Source: Clostridiales bacterium
GTDB lineage: Bacteria; Bacillota; Clostridia; Christensenellales; Christensenellaceae
Length of the DNA stretch: 5,582 bases
Direction of reading: 5' to 3'
NCBI GenBank assembly: GCA_003343685.1
Contig: QAKS01000096.1
Span: 1-5,582, forward strand
A program made the translations under genes and the position numbers. Numbering within the stretch: the first letter of the stretch is position 1; every line of letters begins with the position of its first letter. A model generated the notes under the pieces. The model searched no databases. It was not told the DNA's origin and was given only the letters and a program-made list of their open reading frames with translations. Of the stretch, positions 1-5,571 are shown piece by piece.

Positions 1-395
1 TACGGCGGACACTCGGTTTTCACGGCGCTGAGCATAAAACGATAAACTGTTATGAGCAGGGGCTTCCCCTCACAGTTGAAAATGTCAGACAATGCAGCCG
101 GTTCCACAGGCGGTGCGGCACCTCCATGTCAGTCTGCCTGCTTCTCCTTATGCTCGCCGTCTCACTGTTGATTCCGCCTGTTCTAAGTGATGCGGTACAG
201 CTGCTCATCTTTTTTGCCGCACTTCTCTTGTCAGTCGGAATCGTATATGAAACCATGCGCGCCAAAAAGCTGAATCTCGCCGCCCGCCTCGGTCTGTTTG
301 CACAGCGGGTAACCACTCGCGAACCGAACGAAGCTATGATATTATGCGCTATCAGCGCCTTAAACGCAATCGTTCGGCAAAACACCGAAGGGTAA
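1..395 (+). CDS. yqhQ: DUF1385 family membrane protein (YqhQ-like), 3' part only
   Basis: The gene is cut by the left edge of the window. The frame is open from base 3 (codon start 3) to the TAA at 393-395, giving the last 130 residues. The visible part begins with a block around HGAEHKTINCYE, then LTVENVR and an RCGTS motif, which are the signatures I associate with DUF1385 (B. subtilis YqhQ). Two hydrophobic segments follow, roughly bases 130-185 and 200-255, and then a cytoplasmic tail with VTTREPNE and a short helical end, the usual family C-terminus. It is therefore an integral membrane protein of unknown biochemical role. In many clostridia the gene lies near prmC and prfA; here the next gene is paaK, so that linkage is broken or lies upstream. 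The ATG at 126 is internal and not the start, because the conserved family motifs lie before it. No terminator is visible after the stop. Confidence 0.85.
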   Translation, partial: RRTLGFHGAEHKTINCYEQGLPLTVENVRQCSRFHRRCGTSMSVCLLLLMLAVSLLIPPVLSDAVQLLIFFAALLLSVGIVYETMRAKKLNLAARLGLFAQRVTTREPNEAMILCAISALNAIVRQNTEG

Positions 396-450
396 AAGAA
401 AAATTCATCGCAATACTTTTTTATATTTTTCTATCGGTTTGTTTGATTTA

Positions 451-459
451 TGGTATAAT
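451..459 (+). promoter_or_regulatory. Extended -10 promoter for paaK
   Basis: TGGTATAAT is a perfect TATAAT hexamer (454-459) preceded by the TGn extension. It lies in an AT-rich stretch between the DUF1385 stop and paaK. No good -35 box is found 16-18 bases upstream, which is common for extended -10 promoters. Transcription would start near 466 and give a leader of about 34 bases before the ATG at 500. The position argues against any paaK start upstream of it. Confidence 0.6.
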
Positions 460-481
460 ATCACTGAAAATGAATTATTTG

Positions 482-487
482 AAGGAG
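482..487 (+). promoter_or_regulatory. Ribosome binding site deciding the paaK start
   Basis: AAGGAG followed by AAG lies 12 bases before the ATG at 500, a slightly long spacing. The other in-frame ATGs at 344 and 470 have no such site upstream. Together with the promoter at 451-459 it fixes the paaK start at 500. Confidence 0.6.
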
Positions 488-499
488 AAGTACAGTCCC

Positions 500-1807
500 A
501 TGGAAAATTACTACCAGCCGGAAATCGAGTGTGCGTCTTTTGATCAGATCAAAGCTTGGCAGGATGAACGGCTCGTCAAAACGGTGAAACATGTATATGA
601 CAATGTCCCCTATTACAAAAAAATGATGGATGACAAGGGCGTAAAGCCCGAGGATATCCGTTCGCGGGACGACCTTTCCCGTCTCCCCTTTCTTACGAAG
701 GACGATCTGCGCGACGCCTATCCCTATGGCCTTCTCGCCGTGCCTTTAAAGGATGCTGTTCGCATACAGTCCACCAGCGGAACAACCGGCAGGCGTGTGG
801 TTGCTTTTTACACCCAGCACGACATTGATCTCTGGGAGGATTGCTGCGCCCGCGCTATTATGGCTGCAGGCGGTACTGATGAAGATGTCGTGCAGGTTTC
901 TTATGGCTACGGCCTTTTTACCGGCGGTCCGGGGCTTAACGGTGGTTCTCATAAGGTAGGTGCTCTCACGCTTCCCATGTCCTCCGGCAATACTGACCGC
1001 CAGATACAGTTTATGACAGACCTGAATGCAACCATTCTCTGCTGTACGCCCTCCTATGCCGCATATCTCGCAGAATCCATCGAGGAGCGCGGCCTGTTGG
1101 ACAGCGTCCATTTAAAAGCAGGTATTTTCGGAGCGGAGGCATGGACAGAAGAGATGCGCCATGATATTGAGCAGAAGCTGAATTTTAAGGCATATGACAT
1201 TTACGGTCTCACGGAGATTTCCGGCCCCGGCGTTTCCTTTGAGTGCAGTGAGCAGACAGGTATGCACGTCAACGAAGATCACTTCATCGCAGAAGTCATA
1301 GACCCGGCTACGGGCGAAGTCCTGCCCGACGGCGAGCGGGGGGAGCTGGTGTTCACCAGCATCACCAAAGAGGCCTTTCCTCTTATTCGCTACCGTACCA
1401 AGGATATCTGCGTATTGTCCCATGAAAAATGCTCCTGCGGCAGAACGTTTGTCAAGATGTCCAAGCCCATGGGCAGAAGCGACGACATGCTGATTGTAAA
1501 GGGGGTCAACGTATTCCCCTCTCAGATCGAAACCGTACTCATGAACAAAGGCTATCCCGCCAATTACCAGATCATTGTCACCCGGGAAAACTACAGTGAC
1601 AAGCTGGATGTACACGTCGAGATGACGCCAGAAATGTTCTCCGATACGCTGTCGCGCATCTCAGCTAGAGAGAAGGATCTTGTTGCCGCTCTGAAGGCCA
1701 TGCTCGGTATTTATGCCGAGGTCCACCTCGTCGAACCCAAATCAATCATTCGCAGCGAGGGAAAAGCAGTCCGCGTCATAGATAGGCGTGAGCTGTACAA
1801 TAAGTAA
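500..1807 (+). CDS. paaK: Phenylacetate-CoA ligase family protein (AMP-forming)
   Basis: Encodes 435 residues, the usual size for PaaK-type ligases. The family adenylates an aryl acid such as phenylacetate with ATP and transfers it to coenzyme A in the cytoplasm. Visible motifs, numbered from the 500 start: the phosphate-binding loop STSGTTGRR (91-99), the adenylate-binding YDIYGLTE (232-239), RYRTKDI (297-303), a CSCG pair at 311-314, the hinge GRSDDMLIVKG (325-335) followed by NVFPSQIE, and a C-terminal GKAVRVIDRR with candidate catalytic Lys422. The frame is open back to 344, but those extra 52 codons run across the promoter and end of the previous gene and encode a spurious hydrophobic stretch, so I reject them. 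The ACT-domain gene follows after 15 bases, so the two are almost certainly co-transcribed. The substrate cannot be read from sequence; phenylacetate, indoleacetate or a similar aryl acid from amino-acid fermentation is likely. No indolepyruvate oxidoreductase gene is in the window. Confidence 0.93.
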   Translation: MENYYQPEIECASFDQIKAWQDERLVKTVKHVYDNVPYYKKMMDDKGVKPEDIRSRDDLSRLPFLTKDDLRDAYPYGLLAVPLKDAVRIQSTSGTTGRRVVAFYTQHDIDLWEDCCARAIMAAGGTDEDVVQVSYGYGLFTGGPGLNGGSHKVGALTLPMSSGNTDRQIQFMTDLNATILCCTPSYAAYLAESIEERGLLDSVHLKAGIFGAEAWTEEMRHDIEQKLNFKAYDIYGLTEISGPGVSFECSEQTGMHVNEDHFIAEVIDPATGEVLPDGERGELVFTSITKEAFPLIRYRTKDICVLSHEKCSCGRTFVKMSKPMGRSDDMLIVKGVNVFPSQIETVLMNKGYPANYQIIVTRENYSDKLDVHVEMTPEMFSDTLSRISAREKDLVAALKAMLGIYAEVHLVEPKSIIRSEGKAVRVIDRRELYNK

Positions 1808-1810
1808 AAA

Positions 1811-1816
1811 AGGAGG
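1811..1816 (+). promoter_or_regulatory. Ribosome binding site of the ACT-domain gene
   Basis: A perfect AGGAGG lies 6 bases before the ATG at 1823 and just after the paaK stop. It gives the second gene of the operon its own strong translation signal. Confidence 0.8.
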
Positions 1817-1822
1817 CACGAA

Positions 1823-2254
1823 ATGACAGTAAAACAGATTTCAGTCTTTGTGGAAAATAAGCCGGGTCAGCTGGCAGAACTTACGGATGTTTTGAACAAA
1901 AACAAAATTGATATGCGCGCGCTCTCCATTGCGGAGACGCCCGATTTCGGCATTGTCCGACTGATCGTAGACGATGCCTACGAGACTGCATGTGTTTTGA
2001 AAAAAGCCGACTATATCTGCTCTATCACACCGGTACTCGCAGTGGAAATTCCGGACGTGCCCGGCGGCCTCTCAAACGTGCTGCAAATTATGAAGGAACA
2101 TAAAATCAATCTGGAGTATACCTATGCTTTTATTGCCCGCAAAAAGGATTTTGCGTACATGGTTTTCCGCGTAGATGACAACAAGGCGGCGATTGATATT
2201 CTGGTAAAGAATAAGATTAAGCTGCTCTGCCCTGAAGATCTGCAAAACATCTGA
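1823..2254 (+). CDS. Tandem ACT-domain protein
   Basis: Encodes 143 residues that are almost entirely two ACT domains, about 1-68 and 69-140. Each starts with a beta strand and the ligand-loop motif: ISVFVENKPGQL (6-17) in the first and VEIPDVPGGL (74-83) in the second. Free-standing ACT proteins of this type bind small ligands, usually amino acids, and act as sensors or modulators; no catalytic domain is present. The gene follows paaK by 15 bases and is followed by a terminator, so it closes a two-gene operon. This pairing of paaK with a double-ACT gene recurs in Firmicutes and other anaerobes. I infer that the protein senses an amino acid (an aromatic one would make sense) and tunes the ligase or its pathway, but neither ligand nor partner is visible. 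The start is secure because of the AGGAGG site. Confidence 0.88.
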   Translation: MTVKQISVFVENKPGQLAELTDVLNKNKIDMRALSIAETPDFGIVRLIVDDAYETACVLKKADYICSITPVLAVEIPDVPGGLSNVLQIMKEHKINLEYTYAFIARKKDFAYMVFRVDDNKAAIDILVKNKIKLLCPEDLQNI

Positions 2255-2266
2255 CCGTCTTATCGG

Positions 2267-2302
2267 AAAGGCCTGCCGGATGTATGCCGACAGGCCTTTT
2301 TT
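2267..2302 (+). terminator. Intrinsic terminator of the paaK-ACT operon
   Basis: A 9-bp stem AAAGGCCTG (2267-2275) pairs with CAGGCCTTT (2291-2299), extended by CGG/CCG after one mismatch, with a 7-base loop and a run of six T at 2297-2302. It begins 13 bases after the ACT gene stop. The A-run on the left arm gives only a short U tail on the other strand, so it may also weakly stop the convergent tcdA transcript. Confidence 0.9.
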
Positions 2303-2445
2303 GTTTACCTCAAAAAGTACAAACGTCCTCTTTTTTGCACATCGTTTTTTCCGTCCCGCCCGCACGCGCAGCTGTACGTGACTTTTTCTTTTTCGATTTC
2401 AATCAGGCTGTCTGAAAGTCTGAAATCTGCCGAAGCCTCTCTCTT

Positions 2446-3213
2446 TTACTTTCTTTCAAATATTGCGCAGCTGGCCTGCCGCGCCGTCTGTCCCAAAGCC
2501 TTGATGACCTCTCCCGCCAGAATCATGCCGGCAACCGGCGGCACAAACGACACGCTTCCCGGCGTCTGCCGCCTTCCGTCTGCAGCTTCTCCTTCTTCCC
2601 GGGGGCTTATAGGCTCCTCTTTAGAATAGACTACTTTCAGCCGCTCTATGCCCCGCTTCCGAAGCTCCCTCCTCATCACCCTGCACAACGGGCAGACCGA
2701 CGTTTCATAGATGTCCGCCGTCATAAAGGCAGTGGGATCCAGCTTGTTTCCCGTTCCCATAGCGCTGATGATCGGCACGCCCTGCCGGTTCGCCTGCTCT
2801 ATCAGGAGCAGCTTTGCACTCACCATGTCAATGGCATCTATGATATAATCGAACTCCGCAAGATCAATTCTGTCTGCCGTCTCCTCCGTATAAAAAAACT
2901 CCATCGTCTCTGTCCGTATCTCTTTTGAGATATCCGCAATGCGTTCGCTCATGACCCGCGCCTTGCTCTTGCCGACCGTGGACGACAGAGCAACGAGCTG
3001 CCGGTTCAAATTGGATTCTGCTACCACATCTCCGTCAACGAGGCAAATCTTCCCCACACCCGCGCGCGCTGTCGCCTCCGCCGCATAGGAGCCGACTCCT
3101 CCCAAACCAAAAATTACCACGGCGCTTTTTTGGAGCAACGCCGTGGCTTCTGTGCCAATCAGCATATTTTGCCTTATCAGGCAATCGTTATTTAAAACTG
3201 CTGAATCATCCAT
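2446..3213 (-). CDS. tcdA: tRNA threonylcarbamoyladenosine dehydratase (ThiF/MoeB/E1 family)
   Basis: Encodes 255 residues. TcdA (CsdL) activates the carboxylate of t6A at tRNA position 37 with ATP and cyclises it to ct6A in the cytoplasm. Motifs numbered from the chosen start: the family N-terminus LIRQNMLIGTEA (12-23), the Rossmann nucleotide loop GLGGVGS (36-42), LVDGDVV (58-64) and NLNRQ (68-72) with the ATP-contacting Arg71, DAIDMVSAK (126-134), MGTGNKLDPT (152-161), CPLC (174-177), VVYSKEEP and the C-terminal SFVPPVAG (222-229). This is the Gram-positive TcdA pattern rather than MoeB or ThiF. I chose the ATG at 3213, which overlaps the upstream membrane gene by 22 bases. The frame is open to 3270, but that adds residues with no family match. 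The ATG at 3165 would remove the conserved Arg before LIG. There is no clear ribosome binding site, so translational coupling is likely. The symbol is unrelated to the C. difficile toxin gene of the same name. Confidence 0.9.
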   Translation of the reverse strand: MDDSAVLNNDCLIRQNMLIGTEATALLQKSAVVIFGLGGVGSYAAEATARAGVGKICLVDGDVVAESNLNRQLVALSSTVGKSKARVMSERIADISKEIRTETMEFFYTEETADRIDLAEFDYIIDAIDMVSAKLLLIEQANRQGVPIISAMGTGNKLDPTAFMTADIYETSVCPLCRVMRRELRKRGIERLKVVYSKEEPISPREEGEAADGRRQTPGSVSFVPPVAGMILAGEVIKALGQTARQASCAIFERK

Positions 3214-3698
3214 GGTATCAGATAAGTGATGGCGCTCATAATAGCCGCCGCCAGCAAAATTCCGAAGCACACTGCCGGAACGCCCTTTTTCAAATCAATT
3301 CCCAATATCGTAGCCAGCAGGGAGCCGGTCCACGCTCCTGTGCCCGGCAGTGGTATCCCGACAAACAGAAGCAGCCCCCAAAACTCGGCTTTCTCAACTT
3401 TGTCCTTTTTTTTCAGCGCTCTGTTTTCAATTTTTTCCACCAACGGACGTATCCGTTTGCGCTTCTTCAGCCACGTAAACAGCGGCGTCACCAGCCATAA
3501 AATCAGCGGTACGGGCAGAGCATTGCCGAGAATGGAGACGAGAAGCGCCGGAACATAGTCTACGCCCAGTATTGCCGCGGCGATAAGTCCGCCCCGCAGC
3601 TCCAAAATGGGCAGCAGGGAAATGACAAAAACTACCATTAAGGGCGAAATCCCTGCCTCCTGCAGGCTGTTTGTAAGATTTGTCGCTAATTGTTCCAT
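3192..3698 (-). CDS. Small multi-drug export family membrane protein (COG2426 type)
   Basis: Encodes 168 residues with a very hydrophobic profile: membrane segments at about 18-45, 48-76, 106-133 and 138-163, and a highly basic cytoplasmic loop between (KKRKRIR near 78-84, ALKKKDK near 94-100). Motifs of the putative small multi-drug export family are clear: LLPILELRGG (28-37) and IPLPGTGAWTGSL (115-127), followed by LGIDLKKG. The family name is historical; the transported substrate is not established and drug export should not be assumed. The ATG at 3698 has no in-frame alternative just upstream. The nearest purine-rich site, AGAGGA, lies 14 bases away, so initiation may be modest. A strong promoter lies 62 bases upstream, and the 3' end overlaps tcdA, so the two form an operon. 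Confidence 0.88.
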   Translation of the reverse strand: MEQLATNLTNSLQEAGISPLMVVFVISLLPILELRGGLIAAAILGVDYVPALLVSILGNALPVPLILWLVTPLFTWLKKRKRIRPLVEKIENRALKKKDKVEKAEFWGLLLFVGIPLPGTGAWTGSLLATILGIDLKKGVPAVCFGILLAAAIMSAITYLIPWMIQQF

Positions 3699-3759
3699 AA
3701 CATCCGAATATTTCCTCTTTTGTATTTCCGCTGTACGTCAACCAACGCACAACAGTTGC

Positions 3760-3789
3760 ATTATACAATGAAAAGGCCTTATTCGTCAA
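3760..3789 (-). promoter_or_regulatory. Sigma-A-type promoter for the membrane protein-tcdA operon
   Basis: On the minus strand TTGACG (3789-3784) is followed after 18 bases by a perfect TATAAT (3765-3760). Transcription would begin near 3753 and give a leader of about 55 bases. The -35 box overlaps the last codons of the 57-residue gene upstream. It is the best consensus promoter in the window. Confidence 0.75.
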
Positions 3790-3952
3790 TTTTTTTGGGC
3801 TGCGGCTTATGAATCGCGTATAACTCCCCTATATTTTCGGCGCTTTCTTCCGTGTCCGGAACGGTCGGCGCAATTCCCGTGCATTCCGTTGCCGAGGCTG
3901 TATTCTCGATATTATAAAATGTGTCTATTTCTTCTCTGTCTTTTCTTTTCAC
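3779..3952 (-). CDS. Small acidic protein of unknown function (57 aa)
   Basis: I do not recognise a function. The GTG at 3952 is the start because a textbook AAGGAGG lies 8 bases upstream; the in-frame GTG at 3961 overlaps that site and cannot be used with it. The product is 57 residues. It has a short basic N-terminus (KRKDR), a middle ENTASATECTG with one Cys and a run of small and Thr/Ser residues, an acidic stretch (PDTEESAEN), and a Pro/Lys-rich end. There is no signal peptide or membrane segment, so it is probably cytoplasmic or spore-associated. The core resembles short clostridial hypothetical proteins as I remember them, but this is memory and not a search. The gene is divergent from the sleC-like gene (139 bases between starts). 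No terminator follows it, so some transcription may run into the membrane protein gene. Confidence 0.75.
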   Translation of the reverse strand: MKRKDREEIDTFYNIENTASATECTGIAPTVPDTEESAENIGELYAIHKPQPKKIDE

Positions 3953-3960
3953 TTTTTTCA

Positions 3961-3967
3961 CCTCCTT
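3961..3967 (-). promoter_or_regulatory. Ribosome binding site of the 57-aa gene
   Basis: AAGGAGG on the minus strand, then TG and six A before the GTG at 3952 (8-base spacing). It strongly supports translation of this short gene and rules out the GTG at 3961 as start. Confidence 0.85.
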
Positions 3968-4075
3968 CTTCTTGATAATCTCTCCATACCGCTATGAAAA
4001 AATTCCTGTTCGCCTTTTTTTCCTCACTTTCGCGTCCTTTTTGGAATACATATAAAGTAAAAGCGTCTTTAAATC
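3968..4075. other. Divergent intergenic region between the 57-aa gene and sleC
   Basis: This 108-base stretch must hold the promoters of both divergent genes. On the plus strand CATATAAAGT (4049-4058) is the best -10-like element for the sleC-like gene. It has no convincing -35 for sigma-A and only partly matches sporulation sigma-E boxes. On the minus strand no -10/-35 pair stands out. A T-rich run (4014-4021) has no hairpin. I see no operator palindrome. Confidence 0.3.
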
Positions 4076-4084
4076 AGGAAGGAG
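4076..4084 (+). promoter_or_regulatory. Ribosome binding site of the sleC-like gene
   Basis: AGGAAGGAG ends 7 bases before the ATG at 4092, a strong and well-placed site that confirms the start. Confidence 0.85.
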
Positions 4085-4091
4085 CATCATC

Positions 4092-5555
4092 ATGAACGGA
4101 ACTGTCATTGTAGAAGTATATACTGCCAACGAGGCCTTGCCGGTTGCCGGAGCAAACGTCAAAATCTACTCATGGCGTACAGGCCGTGAGGCCAACCTTA
4201 TTACAGACAATGACGGACGTACTGAGCCTGTCGCCGTAGGAACACCGTCCGTCGAAGCAACTCTTGACCCCTCCGAAACGGAAGAACCGTTTTCCTCTGT
4301 CACCGTCACCGTCACGAAAAACGGCTTTTCCCCTGTCGTCGTCAAGGGAGCCTCTGTTTTCGACGGAGTCGAGACTATTTTACCGGTCGAAATGCACCTT
4401 GCCGATTACGGCGGTGAAAGTGTCTTTGAAATACCTGCCCCCGCTCTCACAACAAATGAACAGAGCAGCAGTCAGGGCGGTGTTGTATCCGCCCGTATTC
4501 TGCGGTCCGTATATATTCCGGAATACGTCGTCGTCCATCTCGGGACGCCGTCGTCTTCTGCCAGAAATGTGAGCGTGACTTTCCCGAATTATATCAAAAA
4601 CGTTGCCTCCAGCGAAATTTATCCCACATGGCCCGAGAACGCGCTGCGCGCCAATATTTTCGCTATGATCGGCTTTACGCTCAACAGATTTTATACCGAA
4701 TGGTACAGAAGCCGCGGTTATGGTTTTGACATCACGTCCTCTACTGCGTATGATCAGTCGTTTGTAGAAGGGCGAAACTTTTTCGATACGATCAGCAGGA
4801 TTGTAGACGAAATATTTAATACCTATCCGCGGCGCAGCGGACAGACTCAGCCGCTTTTCACGTCGTACTGCAACGGCACTACGGTTACCTGCAACGGACT
4901 GTCACAGTGGGGAACGGTGTCTCTTGCCAACAATGGCTACTCTCCTCTCGGAATCCTTCGGTATTACTATGGCAACGATGTTGAGCTGGTCACAACCAAT
5001 GATATTCGCGGCTACGAAAGCTCCTATCCCGGTTTTGCAATAAAAAACGGTTCAAAAGGCTCCTCCGTGCTGATTGTCCAGCGCCAGTTAAACCGCATTG
5101 CCAAAAACTATCCCTCCATCCCCGTCATCGACGAAGACGGAATTTACGGTCCCAGAACAGCGGCGTCAGTAAAAGCTTTCCAGAAAATTTTTAATCTGGC
5201 TCAGGATGGCATTGTGGGCCGGGCAACATGGAATAAGCTGTCATACATCTATGCCGCTGTCAAAGGCCTTGCCGAGCTGGAAGGCGAGGGGGAATATCCT
5301 GCCGGTGTCGTGCCCTATCCCGGTTATCTGATCCGCCGTGGTCAGCGCGGCGAAAATGTGCGGATACTTCAGCAATACCTGCGTGATATTGCGCAGGATT
5401 ATTCTACAATCCCTTCCGTCGCGGTGGACGGAATTTTCGGTTCCGCAACTGAAAATGCCGTCAATGCCTTCCAGCGATATTTTGGTCTGGACGTAGACGG
5501 CATTGTAGGGCGAAACACGTGGAATCGGCTTATCGAAGTCTGGCAAAATCTCTAG
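4092..5555 (+). CDS. sleC: SleC-like spore cortex-lytic enzyme with two peptidoglycan-binding domains
   Basis: Encodes 487 residues. SleC enzymes are made during sporulation, stored as a zymogen and cleave cortex peptidoglycan at germination. Domains: an N-terminal beta-rich, carboxypeptidase-regulatory-like domain (1-105, with VAGANVKIY and TDNDGRTE); a linker (106-140); a SpoIID/LytB-like catalytic domain (about 141-300) with YIKNVASSEIYPTWPENAL (167-185), STAYDQSF (217-224), LFTSYCNG (255-262), LSQWGTVSLA (270-279) and ILRYYYGND (288-296); and two PG_binding_1 domains (about 314-390 and 411-486), each with a DGI(Y/F)G...AF Q and DGIVGR.TWN pattern. Glu175 matches the catalytic Glu of SpoIID-type lytic transglycosylases. 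Cys260 and Cys267 could pair. There is no signal peptide, as expected for a protein made in the mother cell. As far as I recall, characterised SleC proteins have one such binding domain, so this may be a paralogue rather than the main SleC. Serine protease activators (Csp) are not in the window. Confidence 0.82.
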   Translation: MNGTVIVEVYTANEALPVAGANVKIYSWRTGREANLITDNDGRTEPVAVGTPSVEATLDPSETEEPFSSVTVTVTKNGFSPVVVKGASVFDGVETILPVEMHLADYGGESVFEIPAPALTTNEQSSSQGGVVSARILRSVYIPEYVVVHLGTPSSSARNVSVTFPNYIKNVASSEIYPTWPENALRANIFAMIGFTLNRFYTEWYRSRGYGFDITSSTAYDQSFVEGRNFFDTISRIVDEIFNTYPRRSGQTQPLFTSYCNGTTVTCNGLSQWGTVSLANNGYSPLGILRYYYGNDVELVTTNDIRGYESSYPGFAIKNGSKGSSVLIVQRQLNRIAKNYPSIPVIDEDGIYGPRTAASVKAFQKIFNLAQDGIVGRATWNKLSYIYAAVKGLAELEGEGEYPAGVVPYPGYLIRRGQRGENVRILQQYLRDIAQDYSTIPSVAVDGIFGSATENAVNAFQRYFGLDVDGIVGRNTWNRLIEVWQNL

Positions 5556-5571
5556 CGGCCATTCGGCCGTT
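5556..5571 (+). terminator. Possible weak terminator after the sleC-like gene
   Basis: CGGCC (5556-5560) pairs with GGCCG (5565-5569) around a 4-base ATTC loop directly after the stop codon. Only two T follow before the sequence becomes mixed, and the window ends 11 bases later, so termination here is uncertain. Confidence 0.3.

Noticed and set aside
50..385. Minus-strand frame opposite the DUF1385 gene
   Set aside because: It is the complement of a recognised coding region and lacks a ribosome binding site or a recognisable domain.
126..395. The ATG at 126 as start of a small 89-residue membrane protein
   Set aside because: The same frame is open to the window edge and encodes conserved DUF1385 motifs before the ATG, so it is an internal Met.
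746..1615. Two long minus-strand frames (746-1111 and 1112-1615) opposite paaK
   Set aside because: They lie fully inside the paaK gene, which has intact family motifs; their translations show no domain pattern and they have no ribosome binding sites.
2072..2365. Minus-strand frame running across the terminator and into the ACT gene
   Set aside because: It runs through the terminator hairpin and the antisense of the ACT gene, with no family match.
2363..2394. CACG/CGTG arms around CAGCTG followed by a T-rich stretch, as a second terminator
   Set aside because: The stem is only 4 bp with poor inner pairing, and the clear terminator at 2267-2302 already serves the plus-strand operon.
3427..3789. 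Minus-strand frame overlapping the membrane protein gene in another frame
   Set aside because: The start lies in the promoter region, there is no ribosome binding site, and the membrane protein motifs lie in the other frame.
4298..4316. Short direct repeat of GTCACC in the sleC-like gene
   Set aside because: It encodes alternating Val-Thr in a beta strand and is too short to be more than codon repetition.
4264..4572. Plus-strand frame inside the sleC-like gene; likewise 5241-5546 on the minus strand
   Set aside because: Both are shadows of a gene with clear domain motifs over its whole length.
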